Shown here piece by piece: positions 9,732-18,488 of a stretch of DNA of 64,000 nucleotides. Positions within the stretch are counted from its first letter, which is position 1. Every line of letters begins with the position of its first letter. The notes beneath the pieces were generated by a model. The model was not told the origin of the DNA, searched no databases, and worked only from the letters and a program-made list of their open reading frames with translations. Origin of the DNA: an uncultured Gammaproteobacteria bacterium (GTDB lineage: Bacteria > Pseudomonadota > Gammaproteobacteria > Pseudomonadales > Porticoccaceae); NCBI GenBank assembly GCA_913058345.1, contig CAJXQR010000001.1, positions 541,555-605,554 of the forward strand. Reading direction: 5' to 3'. The position numbers and the translations under genes are program-made.

Positions 9732-10853
9732 TTCTAACTCGCCGTGGCAAGCTGGCTCACCGGGGCCGCTCACGGTGTAGTAACTGAACTCTCGGCGCTG
9801 AGCGTAGTGTTTACGTAAGGCATCAAATACTCTGCCTAGCTCCCCATCCGTTTTATCACCTCCATCAGCGAGGGCTCTACGCATTTGCTTGTCATCACGG
9901 CTTACTGAGTAGGCGCCCAATATAGCCTGATCAAGTCCCTGTCCTTCGCCGATCATTAGAGAACCACCCACACGCTCTTCATCCCCAGCGGGCACGTCTA
10001 TTCCCAGGTCATTCAATGTGTTATCAAAGGCTAAATCGAGGAAACGACACAAGGCATCGCGCACCATCTGTGTTCCACGCAGTCGTCCTTCCTGGCTATA
10101 ACCGGCAATATGAGGGGTGGCTATGCTGACCTGGCGCAGCAAGGCCAGGTTGATTTGCGGTTCACCCTCCCAGACATCCAACACGACTCGCAGATCAGCC
10201 CCAGTGTTGAGATGGGCCTGCAAGGCAGCGTTGTCAATGACCCCGCCACGACTCGCATTGATCAACAATGCACCGGGGCGAAGTTGTTCCAGTATTTGCC
10301 GATTAATCAGATGATGGGTCGGATACGGTCCCCCTCGTGTCAGGGGTGTGTGCAGGCAAATGATGTCTGCACTGAGCGCCGTTTCAACGTCTGTCAGCAG
10401 AGGGCATTGGGCATCATTTAGAAAAGGGTCATACACCGCACAGCTCACGCCCAGGGCAGAGAGCCGGTGATACAGACGACCACCCACATTGCCACAACCC
10501 ACAATGCCCACTGTTTTATCGCGCCACTGGGCTTCGAGTGTGCAGAAAACGGAGAGCATATATTGCACCACGGCCTCGGCATTGCAGCCGGGGGCATGGG
10601 CAAAGTGAATACCTTTTTGCTGTAAATATTGGCGGTCGATATGATCGGTGCCGATGGTGGCAGAGCCGACAAATTGCACGCTACTGCCGTCAAGTAATTG
10701 CTTATCGACTTGTGTTACCGAGCGCACTAACAACACATCAGCACTGGCCACTGTGGCGGCTGTGATGTCGCGGCCGGGCAAAGTCTCCACGTCACCATAG
10801 GGCGCGAAGATCGCCTGCACGCCACTCATGTTTTCATCGGCAATAATTTTCAG
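9708..10853 (-). CDS. pdxB: Erythronate-4-phosphate dehydrogenase PdxB (CTG start)
   Basis: NAD-dependent D-isomer-specific dehydrogenase acting in pyridoxal phosphate synthesis. The nucleotide-binding GIVGCGNVGG, catalytic Arg (INASRGGVID), Glu (VWEGEPQIN) and His (TPHIAGYSQEG) are all present, with a C-terminal dimerisation domain. The first ATG (10829) would remove the conserved first strand. Upstream in frame the DNA encodes KIIADENM, the normal PdxB N-terminus, preceded by CTG at 10853-10851 and then only four codons to an in-frame stop. A GGGAG Shine-Dalgarno lies 6 nt before this CTG. The CTG shares two bases with the epmC stop as CTGA. The resulting 381 residues match the family length. 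Confidence 0.9.
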   Translation of the reverse strand: MKIIADENMSGVQAIFAPYGDVETLPGRDITAATVASADVLLVRSVTQVDKQLLDGSSVQFVGSATIGTDHIDRQYLQQKGIHFAHAPGCNAEAVVQYMLSVFCTLEAQWRDKTVGIVGCGNVGGRLYHRLSALGVSCAVYDPFLNDAQCPLLTDVETALSADIICLHTPLTRGGPYPTHHLINRQILEQLRPGALLINASRGGVIDNAALQAHLNTGADLRVVLDVWEGEPQINLALLRQVSIATPHIAGYSQEGRLRGTQMVRDALCRFLDLAFDNTLNDLGIDVPAGDEERVGGSLMIGEGQGLDQAILGAYSVSRDDKQMRRALADGGDKTDGELGRVFDALRKHYAQRREFSYYTVSGPGEPACHGELELLGFNIQ

Positions 10854-11431
10854 GGTTCGCTCCCGTCATAGTGTCTTTCTGCCAGGGGGTCGGCCACGCC
10901 GTAAAACCCAGCCACTGCAAGAAAAAACTGCTTAGCACGCGGTGGCAGCCCTGTCTGTCGGTAACGCTGCACCTGGGCGACAACAGCCTGATAGAAATCC
11001 CCGCCCTCTTCCTCATCATTCGCCATGCCCAACAAGTTATCGCTGCTAATACGGAAAGGCGCAGCCGCCGCAACAGACAACATCCACTCCAGCGCCTGAG
11101 GTTTGACTTCGACGGCTTCAAAGGCGCGCTGTTGGGCCGGACTACGACCATCGGGACAATACCAGTAGCCCCAGTCCTCCAGTTGCCGGCGTTGTGCACC
11201 GGCGATACACCAATGGGCAATTTCATGCAGGGCGCTGGCGAAATAGTCGGCGCGATAATAAAGACGATGGGGTTCAGCGGGTGATGTTGCAGGACTGTAC
11301 AAGGGCTCATCGGCACCACCCATTAACAGAGTTTTATATTCCCTGTAAAAACAGTGTTTAAACAGCGCTTCGAGATCAGTACTACGATGCACTGGCGTGC
11401 GTTGACTAGCCGTTGTTTGTAGAGCCATCAC
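10850..11431 (-). CDS. epmC: Elongation factor P hydroxylase EpmC
   Basis: Hydroxylates the beta-lysylated lysine of elongation factor P (YfcM family). About 193 residues. The metal-binding HEIAHWC motif is followed by the family-typical EDWGYWYCPDGRSPAQQRAFEAVEVKPQALEW (seen as EDWGYWYCPDG and QQRAFEAVEVKPQALEW), then PFRISSDNLLG. The start is GTG 11431 or the next codon ATG 11428, directly after the queF stop TAA, so it is translationally coupled to queF. Its own stop overlaps the CTG start of pdxB. Confidence 0.93.
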   Translation of the reverse strand: MMALQTTASQRTPVHRSTDLEALFKHCFYREYKTLLMGGADEPLYSPATSPAEPHRLYYRADYFASALHEIAHWCIAGAQRRQLEDWGYWYCPDGRSPAQQRAFEAVEVKPQALEWMLSVAAAAPFRISSDNLLGMANDEEEGGDFYQAVVAQVQRYRQTGLPPRAKQFFLAVAGFYGVADPLAERHYDGSEP

Positions 11432-12304
11432 TTATTGTCGGCCCGTGCGCGCCCAGTCGACAGGTTCAGCGCTTAAACTACGTGTAGGATTAATATCGAG
11501 CCCGCCCCGGCGCGTGTAGCGCGCACTAACCATTAAGCGGGATGGCTGACAGTGTTTTAGAATATCAAGAAATACGCTCTCTACACAGTGTTCATGAAAG
11601 CCTTGATGTTCACGATAAGACACTAAATAGCGTAGTAAACTGCTATGGCATATTGGCCGACCACTATAACGCACATAAATTGTCGCCCAGTCTGGCTGAC
11701 CCGTAACGGGGCAATTGGATTTCATTAAATGGCTGTATAGCGCTTCATCGACCCGCTCATCAGTCCTATCAGAAAACGCCAATAAGCGGGCGTCGGGTTT
11801 ATACACCTCACAATCCACATCGAGTTCATCCAGGCATTGACCGCCAAACACAGTTAAACCTTTGCGAGCATAGTCATCGATAGTATAGAGCCGCACGGCA
11901 ACGTCAGCACCCGCCACACGACTTACATCATCGGCAATGGTTTGTCTCGCCGCCTGCAGAGAAGCAAAGCGATGCTGGTTAAGAGAGTTAAGGTAAAGTT
12001 TGAGAGACTTTGATTCGATGATAAACGGCGAATCACAGGGCACACTCAATTCACCCACCGCAACCCAGGGTTTGCCTTTCTTATCACAGCCGCTTATTTC
12101 GTAGGCCGTCCAAAGGTCTTCACCTGTGAAGGGCAAAACATTCAGGCCCACACTTCCATAGTCAAGCTCAGCGCGACCGGCATCTCGCGCAATGGCAAAC
12201 AGTAATTGCGGTGCATAAACCGAAGGGTACTCAACGGTTTTACCGAGGGGTGTATCACTATCGCTTGAGGAGCTGTTTGACAAGTCAGTTGGGGTAACAG
12301 GCAT
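11432..12304 (-). CDS. queF: NADPH-dependent 7-cyano-7-deazaguanine reductase QueF
   Basis: Reduces preQ0 to preQ1 in queuosine synthesis. The 290 residues fit the long, two-tunnel-fold (E. coli YqcD) type. Visible features are CDSPFIIESKSLKLYLNSLNQ (QueF motif, Glu substrate ligand; shown here by its core ESKSLKLYLNS), the catalytic Cys in MKSNCPVTGQPDWA, and a C-terminal GGLDINP-type tail. It heads a three-gene minus-strand run queF-epmC-pdxB. The Shine-Dalgarno is poor. Confidence 0.95.
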   Translation of the reverse strand: MPVTPTDLSNSSSSDSDTPLGKTVEYPSVYAPQLLFAIARDAGRAELDYGSVGLNVLPFTGEDLWTAYEISGCDKKGKPWVAVGELSVPCDSPFIIESKSLKLYLNSLNQHRFASLQAARQTIADDVSRVAGADVAVRLYTIDDYARKGLTVFGGQCLDELDVDCEVYKPDARLLAFSDRTDERVDEALYSHLMKSNCPVTGQPDWATIYVRYSGRPICHSSLLRYLVSYREHQGFHEHCVESVFLDILKHCQPSRLMVSARYTRRGGLDINPTRSLSAEPVDWARTGRQ

Positions 12305-12332
12305 AGTTAAAATCGCAGTATCAGAAACACAT

Positions 12333-13106
12333 TCATGAGCGCAGGTTTTTGCCGTTTTTCAAAAGATGCATGGCGAAAAGGAAAAGGCCGGCAATCACGA
12401 ATGACAACATTAAAAATGCGGTACCCACTTCGATATCGGAGACACCCAGCAAACCGTAACGAAAGGCATTAACCATATAGAGAACGGGATTTAACAACGA
12501 TACTTTCTGCCAAAATTCTGGTAATAAACTTACTGAGTAAAATACGCCACCCAGGTAGGTCAAAGGCGTAAGCACGAAAGTAGGAATAATCGAAATATCA
12601 TCAAAGTTTTTTGCAAAAACGGCGTTAATTAATCCGGCCAAGGAAAATAAAACCGAGGTTAAAATAACCACCGCAATGGTAACCCCAAAATGCTGGATGT
12701 GCAGCTTGGTAAAAAACAGCGATAAAAGCGTCACAATCAAGCCCACTGTCAAACCTCGTGTCACACCACCCAGCACATAGCCACTGAGAATAATGTAATT
12801 CGGTGTAGGTGAAACCAGTAGCTCCTCAATATTACCGGCAAACTTACTGCCAAAAAAAGACGACACCACATTGCCAAAGGAATTCGTGATAACCGCCAGC
12901 ATAATTAAACCCGGCACCACAAACTCCATATAAGTAAAGCCCGACATACTGCCAATACGGGGGCCTATTAAGGTACCGAAAATTACAAAATAGAGGGCAA
13001 TGGTAATGGCCGGTGGCAACAAGGTTTGTTGCCAAATACGGGTAAAGCGGCGGATTTCTTTCACCATCAAGGTCATAAAGGCAATCCACTGTTCCCTAGG
13101 GCTCAT
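12333..13106 (-). CDS. ABC-2 type transporter permease (YadH-like)
   Basis: A 257-residue inner-membrane permease with six predicted hydrophobic segments and the ABC-2 pattern. Visible are an N-terminal amphipathic stretch (LMVKEIRRFTRIWQQTLLPP), then a membrane core containing GFTYMEFVVPGLIMLAVITNSFGN, NIEELLVSPTPNYIILSGYVLGG and FVLTPLTYLGGVFYS (cores given). The ATG overlaps the upstream ATPase stop by 4 nt, so they form one export unit. The best match by eye is the YadH half of the E. coli YadGH exporter. Substrate unknown. Confidence 0.9.
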   Translation of the reverse strand: MSPREQWIAFMTLMVKEIRRFTRIWQQTLLPPAITIALYFVIFGTLIGPRIGSMSGFTYMEFVVPGLIMLAVITNSFGNVVSSFFGSKFAGNIEELLVSPTPNYIILSGYVLGGVTRGLTVGLIVTLLSLFFTKLHIQHFGVTIAVVILTSVLFSLAGLINAVFAKNFDDISIIPTFVLTPLTYLGGVFYSVSLLPEFWQKVSLLNPVLYMVNAFRYGLLGVSDIEVGTAFLMLSFVIAGLFLFAMHLLKNGKNLRS

Positions 13107-14065
13107 TGGGCAAGCTCCTTTAAGGTTGTCGTTTGTGATTCTGAACCGCTGCTAACCATGGATAAAAATAACTCCTCAAGGCGATTGGCTTTGTTGCGCA
13201 AGCTGGTGACTCGGATCCCCTGCTCGGTGAGCGGAAGAAACAGGTCGTTCAGTGACTGGCCCTTTTCAACCACGACTTCAAAACTGTGACTGCCGATTAA
13301 TTCAACGGCATAACCATCGAGCTGCGGACAAGTCGTGAGGGCCTCCTGGGTATCAATCACAAAAACCTCTTTATCGAGCTGCGCCAGTAGCTCACGAGTT
13401 GTCGTGTTCTGGGTAATGGTCCCCTGGTCAATAATGGCAATGCGGCGACAAAGGCTCTCGGCCTCTTCCAAATAGTGGGTGGTGAGAATAATTGTCGTAC
13501 CTTGCGCATTAATTTCTCGCAAGAAATCCCACAGTGAGCGACGCAGCTCGATATCCACCCCGGCAGTGGGTTCGTCGAGAATCAACAAACGTGGCTCATG
13601 GACCAACGCACGGGCGATCATCAAACGGCGCTTCATACCGCCAGAGAGCATGCGCGAGCGCTGGTCTTGTTTATCCCACAAATCGAGCCGGCGCAAATAT
13701 TTTTCCGCTCGCTCTTCCGCCACTTTGCGTGGCAGGCCGTAATAACCGGCCTGGGTGACAACGATATCAAAAACTTTTTCAAACTGATTAAAATTGAATT
13801 CCTGCGGCACCACACCGACATCTTTTTTAGCGCGGGCAAAGTCTTTATCGATATCCTGACCAAAGACAGCAACAGAGCCCGTGGTTTTTCTCACCAAGGA
13901 GCTAATGATGCCAATGATGGTCGACTTACCGGCACCGTTGGGGCCGAGCAGGGCAAAAAACTCACCGGGCATCACATCGAGATCGACCCCTTTCAGAGCC
14001 TGAAATCCGTTGCCATAGGCTTTGGTCAGCCCTTTTATTCGTAAAGCGGGAAAATCATTATTCAT
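13103..14065 (-). CDS. ABC transporter ATP-binding protein (YadG-like)
   Basis: A 320-residue ATPase. Walker A GPNGAGKST (about residues 41-49), Q-loop GVVPQE, signature LSGGMKRRLMIARAL, Walker B LLILDEPTAGVD and the switch His TTHYLEEAE are all visible. A C-terminal ~85-residue regulatory extension follows, as in YadG/CcmA-type exporters. It is the first gene of a two-gene operon with the permease. The Shine-Dalgarno is weak. Confidence 0.93.
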   Translation of the reverse strand: MNNDFPALRIKGLTKAYGNGFQALKGVDLDVMPGEFFALLGPNGAGKSTIIGIISSLVRKTTGSVAVFGQDIDKDFARAKKDVGVVPQEFNFNQFEKVFDIVVTQAGYYGLPRKVAEERAEKYLRRLDLWDKQDQRSRMLSGGMKRRLMIARALVHEPRLLILDEPTAGVDIELRRSLWDFLREINAQGTTIILTTHYLEEAESLCRRIAIIDQGTITQNTTTRELLAQLDKEVFVIDTQEALTTCPQLDGYAVELIGSHSFEVVVEKGQSLNDLFLPLTEQGIRVTSLRNKANRLEELFLSMVSSGSESQTTTLKELAQ

Positions 14066-14794
14066 TGCAATAACCGGCTAGCGTGATAAAACGATACCCG
14101 ACGATATTGATGATCAGTCTGGGTAGGGTCTTGAATTGTAATGGCACTATTTCTAATTTTATCTTTTAACTTATCTTTTAATTTATAAGAGCAGTATCTT
14201 TTGAATTGTAAAGCTACGACAAATAAAAACTTTTCGAATTGATCAGTAAACTCCTGACTATATAGCAAGGCAATCTTATCGACTGGGCGAAGCGATTTTA
14301 TTCGAGAGAGATCGGGTAACCAAAAAGTATTCAGCGAGTACTTTTACCGTGAAGAGTCATTCGAAAACCAGCAGCCAGAACGACCGAGGAATAGATGGCG
14401 GGAAACCGGACCAGAATCTTGCCACTAACTCTCTGATTAAAAGAGCTTTTCCCCAAAAAATGCAAGCTATTATTATGGACTTATTCGATGCTGCTTACAA
14501 GGGTTGCCAACGAGACAAGGATTTGTGTCAAACCTTACAATGATTAGCACGCGGTAGTAGGCGTAGACCGACGCTACGGCAACCATTGGCTCACCATTGA
14601 TACGAAACCACTGGCGTCAGTAATCCTAGAGCCCTGCCTTGCGTACCTGGATAAACCTCTTTTTGCATTCATCCAGTAACGCTCAAGCTGACGTCGTTGA
14701 AAACAGCCTGGGTATTCAATCGCCAGCCAATGCACCCAGGCCTCCATTTTTCGCAACTGGCCTTGTATTTAACGGCAATGTATCCTGCGCAGTG
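14066..14794. other. Gap with possible gene fragments
   Basis: About 730 bp without a convincing gene. On the plus strand a 64-codon frame (14349-14543) lacks a Shine-Dalgarno. On the minus strand a 60-codon frame (14574-14756, TTG start) reads RKMEAWVHWLAIEYPGCF and looks protein-like, but has no start signal and no recognisable family. At 14160-14200 there is a repeated ATCTTTTAA-type element. The sequence may be decayed genes. Confidence 0.4.
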
Positions 14795-16312
14795 TCAGTA
14801 GACATCCCGCAGGTAGCGCCCAGCCGCCTCCAGCTCATCCAGAACATCCCGCCCCACGATATCTGTCAGCGCTTTGTCGACATCTTGAGCCATGCCTTGT
14901 CGACTGCCACACACCATGATCGCCGCTCCGCTGGAAACCCACGCCTCTACATTGTCCTCATTCTTGTAGAGAGCGTCCTGCACATACATCGGCCGACGGG
15001 GACAACGGGAAAAAACAAGGTTCAGCCGCTCCAACGTGGCGCTCTCAAGCCAGGCATTGATTTCGTCCGCAAAAAGCCGGTCTGCTTTGGGGTCCCGCTC
15101 ACCAAAGATTAACCAGTTACGCTTCGCTCCATGTTCCCGGCGACGGTACAGATGGGCACGTAGGCCCGCAATTCCAGAACCATTGCCAATTAACAATAAC
15201 GGCACCTCAGGTTCAGGAGAACGAAACAAAGGGTTGGAGTGGATTTGTATTGAAACGGAATCATCGATCTCGATCTGACGAGTCAACCAGCCGGAAGCCA
15301 ATCCCAACCTGCCGTTTTCATCCCGCTGTTGGCGAATAACCAGATCCAGAGTTCCACCCGTCGCTATGGAGGCAATGGAGTATTTCCGCGACTGAATTAT
15401 TGGTAACTGAGTGATCCATTGATCGATTGTTTCGTCATCGAAGCGAGAAAGTGTTGGAGGCACGTCGGGTAACTCACGTGATACCAGTGCATCCTCAAAA
15501 GACATCAGGCGATTCGGATCTATTGATTGAGTCTTAGGGTTGAGCCCGAGCTGGGTCAACACTTGTCGACAGCGCGAACGATCGTTAGTGGGAGTAACAT
15601 CGACAATATCGCCGGCCTGCCAATCACATGCCTGACCTTCTGCAGGGATAAACTGGACCAGGAAAAGAGGTCCGCCAGGCGATCCAGGATTCAGTAATGT
15701 ACGCTGCTTCATCACCCAGAGCTGACGCAGCGATGCCGCCTCGGACTGAAGCGGTTCTATTTTTGCCGCGTCGTCCAGGGTTCGGAAAAGAGAGTGCCAG
15801 CGCTCCAGTGCACTGGCAGTTGCCTCTTGCTGAGACGCATCCAGCTCCACCGGCTGCGACAGTGGCTGCGCGCCACGTTCCAGCAAGCCCTGATGAAGAC
15901 TGCGGCCGAACCTGCAATAACGAGGGTAGCTACTGTCTCCTATAGCCAACACTGCAAATTCAAGATTCGCAAGAGGTTTGCCGGTCACACAGCGCTGTGC
16001 AAAACGGGCGCCGTTATCCGGCGCCTCGCCGTCACCGTACGTACTGGCAATAATCAACGCCCGTCGCGCACTCGATAGCACCTTGTCATCCACCTGATTC
16101 AGGGGCAACAGTCTGGTGTTAGCTGGTAGTACCGCCAGCATCTGTCGGGCCAGCGCCAACGCTGTCCCCGTCTGGCTGGCATAGGCCACTAAGGTGTCTG
16201 AGGCAGCGACCAGACCTCCACGTCGAAAGTAACCCCGCGCAAACCACAGGCAGAACAGACCATAGACCAACAGCACCAGTGCGACCAGCAACAGGCGCTC
16301 ATTACTCGACAT
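14795..16312 (-). CDS. Membrane-anchored flavodoxin/ferredoxin-reductase-like oxidoreductase
   Basis: A 505-residue diflavin reductase related to sulfite reductase alpha subunit and cytochrome P450 reductase. One N-terminal helix (LLLVALVLLVYGLFCLWFA) precedes a flavodoxin domain with ASQTGTALALA, ASTYGDGEAPDN and LAIGDSSYPRYC. An FAD domain with RKYSIAS and an NAD(P)-binding domain with GNGSGIAGLRAHLY and VCGSRQGMAQDVDKAL follow. The start chosen removes 31 residues that overlap the upstream gene. It is the last gene of the TonB receptor cluster. The likely role is delivering electrons at the inner membrane to reduce ferric chelates; this is inferred from its neighbours. Confidence 0.88.
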   Translation of the reverse strand: MSSNERLLLVALVLLVYGLFCLWFARGYFRRGGLVAASDTLVAYASQTGTALALARQMLAVLPANTRLLPLNQVDDKVLSSARRALIIASTYGDGEAPDNGARFAQRCVTGKPLANLEFAVLAIGDSSYPRYCRFGRSLHQGLLERGAQPLSQPVELDASQQEATASALERWHSLFRTLDDAAKIEPLQSEAASLRQLWVMKQRTLLNPGSPGGPLFLVQFIPAEGQACDWQAGDIVDVTPTNDRSRCRQVLTQLGLNPKTQSIDPNRLMSFEDALVSRELPDVPPTLSRFDDETIDQWITQLPIIQSRKYSIASIATGGTLDLVIRQQRDENGRLGLASGWLTRQIEIDDSVSIQIHSNPLFRSPEPEVPLLLIGNGSGIAGLRAHLYRRREHGAKRNWLIFGERDPKADRLFADEINAWLESATLERLNLVFSRCPRRPMYVQDALYKNEDNVEAWVSSGAAIMVCGSRQGMAQDVDKALTDIVGRDVLDELEAAGRYLRDVY

Positions 16313-16325
16313 ACGAGACGACGAC

Positions 16326-17180
16326 TTATTGAGGCAGAACTTCCAGCGTCGCGATGTAACCGCCTTTGCGGAGCGTCGCAGGCGCCCTGGCGCGATCGTC
16401 TTCATATTCAGCTTCGAGCCAGTACATGCCGGCCTGAGACCATTCCACGACGATCAGTCCATCCTCACCGGTGACCAGCTCCAATGCCTCAGGGCTGTTG
16501 CGGTAACGTGAGCCGTCGCGGATCAAGGTGATTTTGACACCTTCCGTCGGCTCGCCGTCCATCAGGAATCGAAAGCGAGCTTCCTCACCGTTGTACAGGT
16601 CGTTAGGATGGGTCAGGGGCTGCATCTCAAGGCCTTTTCCCGTCACTTCTAATACACTCTCGGTGGGTGCACCGGCGGTGATGAACGTCTCCATACGACG
16701 TGAACTATGACTAACTTTGAGATTCTTGGCATCCTTGGGTACAGCGGTATCGAACTCGCCCGGTGCTGGGGTTTCGCCGCGACCCGGCCAAAACCGGCGT
16801 TCGCCCTCTTCAGTCTCCCAGCGAGCCTGTAGCCCAGCACTGGCCATAGCCAGCTTATAGGTTCCGCCCTGTGTCAATTCGAGATCAAAGACAGTGCGGT
16901 GCTTCCCGACAGAAACGTTCTGAATCGCCAAGTCAGAGCCATCAGGTGCAGTCACCTTGAGACTATCCACCTTTAAAGAGTGATGATTGAAGTAAAAAAT
17001 ATCATTAGAGACTGCAGCATCAACAGTGACCCAGGGTTTCTCTCCGGACAACACGGTGGCAGCTGGCAACAGCCACAAACGATGCGCCTGTGCTGTCAAC
17101 GGCAAGTTCATGACAACTAATCCCGCCAGTATTAACAATTTACTTTTCATCAATTTACTTTTCATCAATTTACTTTTCAT
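16326..17180 (-). CDS. DUF4198 periplasmic protein
   Basis: A 284-residue exported protein. The signal peptide ends with LPLTAQA before HRLWLLPAATVLSG, the typical mature start of the DUF4198 family (annotated as possible nickel/metal uptake proteins). Later motifs include GRGETPAPGEFDTAVPKD-type text, LTHPNDLYNGEEARFRFL and VEWSQAGMYWLEAEYEDD. The start is the first of three in-frame ATGs produced by a 15-bp triplication, 6 nt after an AGGGG Shine-Dalgarno. It sits between DUF2271 and the diflavin reductase, a combination I know from iron-uptake loci. Confidence 0.85.
   Translation of the reverse strand: MKSKLMKSKLMKSKLLILAGLVVMNLPLTAQAHRLWLLPAATVLSGEKPWVTVDAAVSNDIFYFNHHSLKVDSLKVTAPDGSDLAIQNVSVGKHRTVFDLELTQGGTYKLAMASAGLQARWETEEGERRFWPGRGETPAPGEFDTAVPKDAKNLKVSHSSRRMETFITAGAPTESVLEVTGKGLEMQPLTHPNDLYNGEEARFRFLMDGEPTEGVKITLIRDGSRYRNSPEALELVTGEDGLIVVEWSQAGMYWLEAEYEDDRARAPATLRKGGYIATLEVLPQ
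17136..17180 (-). repeat. 15-bp tandem triplication at a gene start
   Basis: Three exact copies of ATGAAAAGTAAATTG encode MKSKL three times at the N-terminus of the DUF4198 protein. Each copy has its own ATG, so the signal peptide's positive region is lengthened and three in-frame start codons are available. Confidence 0.95.
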
Positions 17181-17214
17181 AATAGCCCCTTTGATTTGAT
17201 TTGATTTTAATGTC

Positions 17215-17721
17215 TTAAGGTTTGATTTGAAGCGCCACGGTACCCAGCTCACTCTCACCGACCGCCTTCACAGTTATCGGCTCTTTAGCAGGCAAAGTGG
17301 CGGGCAATTTGAGTATCTCCCGCCCCCCCACTTCCCGGGACGCTTCTATATATAGCGTGTACTGACCAGCGGGCAGCGCCTCTAGCGCCTCAGTCACGTC
17401 AATACTGTAGCTTCCGGGCCTGCGAGTGGCTCCGGTAAAACTGTCCACTGGCATTTCCAAACTGCGACCGCTTCGCCGCCACCACTGGCGCAGATCCTTC
17501 AGCCATTTTTCACCTTCACCTCGCTCATCTATCTGGTACCACAGGGCCAGATTGGTAATGTTGCCCGTGCTCTTGGACTGAACCCAGACAGCGACATAAG
17601 GATTGTGGTACTCGGCCACTTGCAGGCGGGGAACCTCCAAAGCGAGAGTCATCTCGCTCGCCTGAACGTTAGTCGCTGTCCCCGCGACTAATAAAATTGC
17701 AGCAACTGTTTTTCTCAACAT
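17215..17721 (-). CDS. DUF2271 domain periplasmic protein
   Basis: A 168-residue exported protein with signal peptide MLRKTVAAILLVAGTATNVQA. The body shows YVAVWVQ, ITNLALWYQIDERGEGEKWLKDLRQWWRR and DSFTGATRRPGSYSI, the DUF2271 pattern of a WY-rich beta domain. The Shine-Dalgarno is GAGGGATAG. It lies 9 nt downstream of the PepSY-type gene and 34 nt upstream of the DUF4198 gene. Function is unknown in the family; in such clusters it is thought to support iron reduction in the periplasm. Confidence 0.85.
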   Translation of the reverse strand: MLRKTVAAILLVAGTATNVQASEMTLALEVPRLQVAEYHNPYVAVWVQSKSTGNITNLALWYQIDERGEGEKWLKDLRQWWRRSGRSLEMPVDSFTGATRRPGSYSIDVTEALEALPAGQYTLYIEASREVGGREILKLPATLPAKEPITVKAVGESELGTVALQIKP

Positions 17722-17730
17722 ACCTATCCC

Positions 17731-18336
17731 TCAGTGAACAAACAAAATAATTAGAACCAGTGGCACGACCAACCCCAGGCCGACAGTAGGCCAGGTTGCC
17801 GGGCGGTGATCGGCATGGCGTATTAACAGTAATAAGCCAGTGACGCAGAAAACGATACAAGCAATAGCGAACACATCGATAAACCAGCGCCAGATCATCC
17901 CCGTGCTGCGGGCCTTGTGAAGGTCGTTGAAATAACTAATCCAGCCCCGATCGGTGCGCTCATAAAACAGCTCGCCCGCAGCCAGATCCAGACTCAGCCA
18001 CGCGTCACCCCCGGGTTCGGGCAAGGCAAGGTACACCTCCTCCTCGCTCCACTCGCCCAGCCTGTCAACGCCAACATGCAGATCGAGATCTGCGGCCAAC
18101 CATTCCAGCACCGGCTCGGGCAGAGGCCCAGCCACTTCCTGCGCCTTCAAAACTGCAGCAATCTCTGCCGGCAGCTCGGCTTCAAGAGTCGTGATGCGAG
18201 GATCTGCGGGGATAATGTCGGCGTGGTTGAGCGTTATACCCGTAATGGCAAACAACACCATTCCCACCAGGCAGACAGCAGAGCTTATCCAATGCCACTG
18301 CCTGACAGTCCCCAACGACCCTCTTTGTTCTCTCAT
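17731..18336 (-). CDS. PepSY-associated transmembrane protein
   Basis: A 201-residue membrane protein: one N-terminal helix (ISSAVCLVGMVLFAITGITLNH), a periplasmic PepSY-like domain (about residues 45-140), and two C-terminal helices (FIDVFAIACIVFCVTGLLLLI and a LVVPLVLIILF end). The pattern W.W..D......I..G......H is that of PepSY-TM ferric reductases, with His in the helices available for haem. The start at 18336 follows GGAGGAG; the longer frame has no Shine-Dalgarno. It is the second gene after the TonB receptor. Confidence 0.82.
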   Translation of the reverse strand: MREQRGSLGTVRQWHWISSAVCLVGMVLFAITGITLNHADIIPADPRITTLEAELPAEIAAVLKAQEVAGPLPEPVLEWLAADLDLHVGVDRLGEWSEEEVYLALPEPGGDAWLSLDLAAGELFYERTDRGWISYFNDLHKARSTGMIWRWFIDVFAIACIVFCVTGLLLLIRHADHRPATWPTVGLGLVVPLVLIILFVH

Positions 18337-18488
18337 TGCGTCACAACTCCTCCAGACGGGAGAAGCCAATTCTCCTGATCATCCAATCCAGCGGCATTAT
18401 AGGGGGAGAGATCCTCGACCAGAAGCTTTTCCATCACCAAAGCCCGTTGTACTTGTCTCTACAAAACTCGCGATACAAGCGCCCGCAG

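Noticed and set aside
14062..14268. 68-codon minus-strand frame upstream of the ABC ATPase
   Set aside because: Lysine-rich text from an AT-rich repeat, no start signal; probably the promoter region of the ABC operon.
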